The notes under the pieces were generated by a model that did not search any database, was not told where the DNA came from, and saw only the letters and a program-made list of their open reading frames with translations. This document shows, one piece after another, positions 61,897 through 64,000 of a DNA stretch of 64,000 bases. The DNA is taken from NCBI GenBank assembly GCA_033763995.1, contig JANRJL010000008.1, positions 1-64,000 on the forward strand, written 5' to 3'. Made by a program: the position numbers and the translations under genes. Origin of the DNA: GCA-2737725 sp033763995. GTDB taxonomy: Bacteria; Pseudomonadota; Alphaproteobacteria; Rhodospirillales; Rhodospirillaceae. Each line of letters starts with the position of its first letter. The stretch's first letter is position 1.

Positions 61897-62205
61897 CTAA
61901 GCGCGGCCGGAGGGCCACTCGGTCGTGCGGGGCTTGGCGGGCCAGGGGATGGGGGCGGGGATGGCGGAGGCGTTGGCGGCGCGCTGGCGCAGGTATTGCA
62001 GCAAAATACCCATGCCGACGGAGTTCAGGCGGGTGGCGGCGATGCGCCGGCCCCAGGGGTACACCACGCTGCCGCGCGGGGCGCCCTCGGCGCTGGCGAA
62101 GTCGCGCGGGTGTTGGCCCGCGCCGCCATCCGACGCCGGGGCGGGCTGAGACGGCTCAAATCTGCCGATATGGGTCACGTGCCGATCCTCCGTTCCACTA
62201 ACCAT
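61897..62205 (-). CDS. Hypothetical protein (102 aa)
   Basis: A possible small gene 18 bp upstream of the aminotransferase homologue on the same strand: VTHIGRFEPSQPAPASDGGA then PRGSVVYPWGRRIAATRLNS. It is proline- and alanine-rich, with no domain, signal peptide or known family. GTG at 62178 may be the true start. The distance to the next gene supports an operon, but the coding status is uncertain. Confidence 0.45.
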   Translation of the reverse strand: MVSGTEDRHVTHIGRFEPSQPAPASDGGAGQHPRDFASAEGAPRGSVVYPWGRRIAATRLNSVGMGILLQYLRQRAANASAIPAPIPWPAKPRTTEWPSGRA

Positions 62206-62321
62206 GGCGGCTCATGGCCGCCGCTCGCCCAGGTTTGCCCCAGGGTCGCTGTCTTCTTGGCATCTTGGCGCCTCCAGGCGGCGCAGAGCGCGACTCCTAG
62301 AGGGGTTGGGAGACCTAAAAA

Positions 62322-62357
62322 CCGCCTAATCTATTGAAATCATTAATAGAAAGGCGG
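62322..62357 (-). terminator. Hairpin followed by a T run on the reverse strand
   Basis: CCGCC (62322-62326) and TCTATT (62330-62335) pair with AATAGA (62345-62350) and GGCGG (62353-62357). On the reverse strand the stem is followed by TTTTT, so it resembles an intrinsic terminator for leftward transcripts. It lies between the lux box and the leftward hypothetical gene. Confidence 0.5.
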
Positions 62358-62408
62358 CTCAAAGCTTCTCCGTTCCGATGAGACCCTGCCCGAGGCCCGT
62401 CAATTTGA

Positions 62409-62430
62409 GACCTGTCAGTTCTGACAGGTC
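62409..62430. promoter_or_regulatory. lux box upstream of the AHL synthase gene
   Basis: GACCTGTCAG (62409-62418) and CTGACAGGTC (62421-62430) form a perfect 10-bp inverted repeat with two central bases. The core fits the lux-box consensus ACCTGT-N8-ACAGGT exactly. It ends 60 bp before the synthase ATG. A LuxR-type protein with bound autoinducer is the expected ligand; no luxR gene is in this window. Confidence 0.88.
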
Positions 62431-62490
62431 GCAGCCCACCGCCCGTCATGGTGATCTTGAGGCGAAACCAATGGGGATTGGGTTGCTCTG

Positions 62491-63135
62491 ATGCTCGCGT
62501 CGATCATCGAAAAACCGCATGCCGGAACCGACGTCACGGCCCGCCTCGAGGGCATGTTCAAGCTGCGCCACGAGGTGTTCAAGGAACGCCTGCAGTGGGA
62601 TGTCGGCTCGGTCGCCGGGCGCGAACGCGACATGTTCGACGATCTCGATCCGGTCTATATCGTGTGCGAACAGGACGGCGAGGTGCTGGGCTCCTGGCGG
62701 CTGCTGCCCACGACCGGGCCCTACATGCTGCGCGACGTGTTCCCCGAACTGCTGCACGGCCAGGATGCGCCCGCCGCCCCCGACGTGTGGGAGATCAGCC
62801 GCTTCGCCGTCTCCAAGCGCGTGGCGGGCAACGAATCGCTGGGCACCATCCGCTCAGTGACGCAAATGCTGCTCGACCAATTATTCACCTTCGCCGCGCG
62901 CAAGAACCTCTCGCGCATCGTGGCGGTCTGCGACGTGCGCTTCGAGCGCATCCTCAAGCGTTCGGGCCTCATGACCAACCGGTTCGGACCGTCGATGCCC
63001 GTCGGCGTCACCGAGGCCGTGGCGGGCTATGCCGACGTGACCGACTTGAACCTGCGCCGGTTGCAACTCAATACGCAGCCGCTTTACCTCGGCAACGGCG
63101 CCGCGGCGACCGCCGCATTGAAACTCGCCGCCTAG
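62491..63135 (+). CDS. Acyl-homoserine-lactone synthase (LuxI family)
   Basis: A 214-residue LuxI-type enzyme that makes N-acyl-homoserine lactone from SAM and an acyl carrier. The invariant residues are all visible: Arg26, Phe30 and Trp36 in KLRHEVFKERLQWDVG, Asp47 and Asp50 in DMFDDLDPVYIV, Arg70 in GSWRLLPTT, and Glu101 and Arg104 in WEISRFAV. A lux box lies 60 bp upstream, which predicts positive autoinduction. The acyl chain cannot be predicted. Confidence 0.95.
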   Translation: MLASIIEKPHAGTDVTARLEGMFKLRHEVFKERLQWDVGSVAGRERDMFDDLDPVYIVCEQDGEVLGSWRLLPTTGPYMLRDVFPELLHGQDAPAAPDVWEISRFAVSKRVAGNESLGTIRSVTQMLLDQLFTFAARKNLSRIVAVCDVRFERILKRSGLMTNRFGPSMPVGVTEAVAGYADVTDLNLRRLQLNTQPLYLGNGAAATAALKLAA

Positions 63136-63208
63136 TTTGCCATCGTCGGGATCGCAGGTTCGTGCTGACCATGGCACTATCCTTGATCACTTGGAGAAGC
63201 CTCACCCC

Positions 63209-64000
63209 ATGTCCGGCAACGGCAATTTACCCGGACCACGGGGTTATCCCATTGTCGGCGTCTTGCCGATGTTGCGCGCCCGGACCCTCAAGTTCCTGGT
63301 TGACGTTTCCAGACGTTACGGCGAACTCGTTCCGCTCAGGTTGATGATGAACACCGCCTACCTCTTGAATCACCCCGCGCACGTTGAGCACGTGCTGCAG
63401 ACCAATTACCGGAACTACCGCAAGGCGCCGATGATCGAGCGCCTGAAGCCGATCTTCGGCGAGGGTCTGGTCACCAGCGAAGACGAGTTTTGGGCGCGGC
63501 AGCGCACGCTGATGCAGCCGTCGTTCCACCGCAAGAAAATCGAGGCGCTGGCGCCGCCGATGGTCGAGGTCGTCGCGGCGCACCTTGAGCTCTGGCGCCG
63601 CCGCGCCCAGCAGGGCGCTGAGTTTAATCTCTCCGAGGACATTTCGTGCCTCACGCTCGAGGTTGTTCTCAAGACGATGTTCGGCTCGGGCCTCGGCGAC
63701 GACGCGCCCGCCCTGTCGCGCGCTTTGGTGCTGGCCAACGAGGTGATCTCCAAGCGCGTCTGGGACCTGACCAACCTCGGCAGCCTGCTGCCGACGCGCA
63801 AGAATCGCGAATTCAACCGGTCGGTCAAATTGCTGCGCGGGGTCGTCGAGCGGATGATCGAACAGCGTCGGGCGTCGGGGCAGTTCGGCGACGACCTTTT
63901 GGGGATCTTGCTGGAGGCGGCGGCCCAGGACAGCGATGGGTTCATGACGCGCGAATTGCTGCGCGACGAAGTGATCACTCTGATGCTGGCGGGCTATGAG
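63209..64000 (+). CDS. Cytochrome P450 (partial, C-terminus beyond window)
   Basis: The first 264 codons of a P450. It starts MSGNGNLPGPRGYPIVGVLP after a TTGGAGA ribosome site; the proline-rich PGPRGYPIVG hinge, the C-helix WARQRTLMQPSFHRKKIEAL (W-x3-R) and the start of the I helix (LMLAGYE, beginning of the A-G-x-x-T oxygen-binding motif) are visible. The heme cysteine lies past the edge. It is 73 bp behind the AHL synthase on the same strand and so may be quorum-controlled. Confidence 0.9.
   Translation, partial: MSGNGNLPGPRGYPIVGVLPMLRARTLKFLVDVSRRYGELVPLRLMMNTAYLLNHPAHVEHVLQTNYRNYRKAPMIERLKPIFGEGLVTSEDEFWARQRTLMQPSFHRKKIEALAPPMVEVVAAHLELWRRRAQQGAEFNLSEDISCLTLEVVLKTMFGSGLGDDAPALSRALVLANEVISKRVWDLTNLGSLLPTRKNREFNRSVKLLRGVVERMIEQRRASGQFGDDLLGILLEAAAQDSDGFMTRELLRDEVITLMLAGYE

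Noticed and set aside
60580..62337. 585-codon forward frame opposite the aminotransferase homologue
   Set aside because: Antisense artefact; the reverse frame carries the class III aminotransferase fold motifs.

Overview
This is a G+C-rich chromosomal window from an alphaproteobacterium. The best fit is a Rhodospirillales-like lineage, though the order is not fixed. Evidence for this: the orders lgt-midA, ubiK-ybjN-proC and aroB-aroK facing away from a small membrane protein and xerD; a PetP/PetR-like MarR plus OmpR/EnvZ cluster; CobS/CobT with a J-protein and BolA; TTGCGA/TATATC-type promoters; and many palindromic intergenic repeats. Most genes are core housekeeping. There is no phage, IS element, CRISPR array or rRNA.

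Layout. 0-4 kb: envelope and quinone genes (MidA-like, lgt, ubiK), ybjN, proC and a TetR-like regulator. 4-9 kb: histidine kinase/response regulator pair, a MarR repressor with a clear operator facing a branched-chain aminotransferase, moaE/moaD and pgsA. 9-14 kb: uvrC, folB, a pteridine-reductase-like SDR and an orphan membrane-anchored PotF-like binding protein. 14-19 kb: an NmrA-like protein and a fused hydantoinase/oxoprolinase. 18.8-21.8 kb: feoABC with a Fur-box-like promoter. 21.8-32 kb: DUF1800/DUF1501 pair, a TonB-dependent receptor and a dipeptide-type ABC transporter with no binding protein. 32-38 kb: polyphosphate:AMP phosphotransferase, gap-pgk, a LysE exporter and accA. 38-44 kb: Nudix, hypothetical proteins (one broken by a stop), rpmB, MAPEG, a LysR regulator and higBA. 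44-53 kb: cobST, an SDR with no normal start codon, a J-protein, bolA, CBS proteins, aroB and aroK. 53-60 kb: a small membrane protein, a secreted protein, xerD, gluQRS, an HNH nuclease, coq7, dsbB, a DedA protein and tRNA-Leu(CAA). 60-64 kb: a quorum-sensing locus with a luxI-type synthase behind a near-perfect lux box, a downstream P450 (cut by the window end), and divergently a class III aminotransferase homologue that lacks the catalytic lysine.

The most unusual material is non-coding. Three related palindromic elements (14012-14061, 43729-43784, 57991-58085) each lie in a gap between convergent genes. A separate ~165-bp double-hairpin element occurs twice in opposite orientation (31998-32163, 49353-49520), with paired base changes that keep the stems. 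A third palindromic type lies at 25191-25308. The quorum-sensing locus and the SDR without a start codon are the best protein-level leads.
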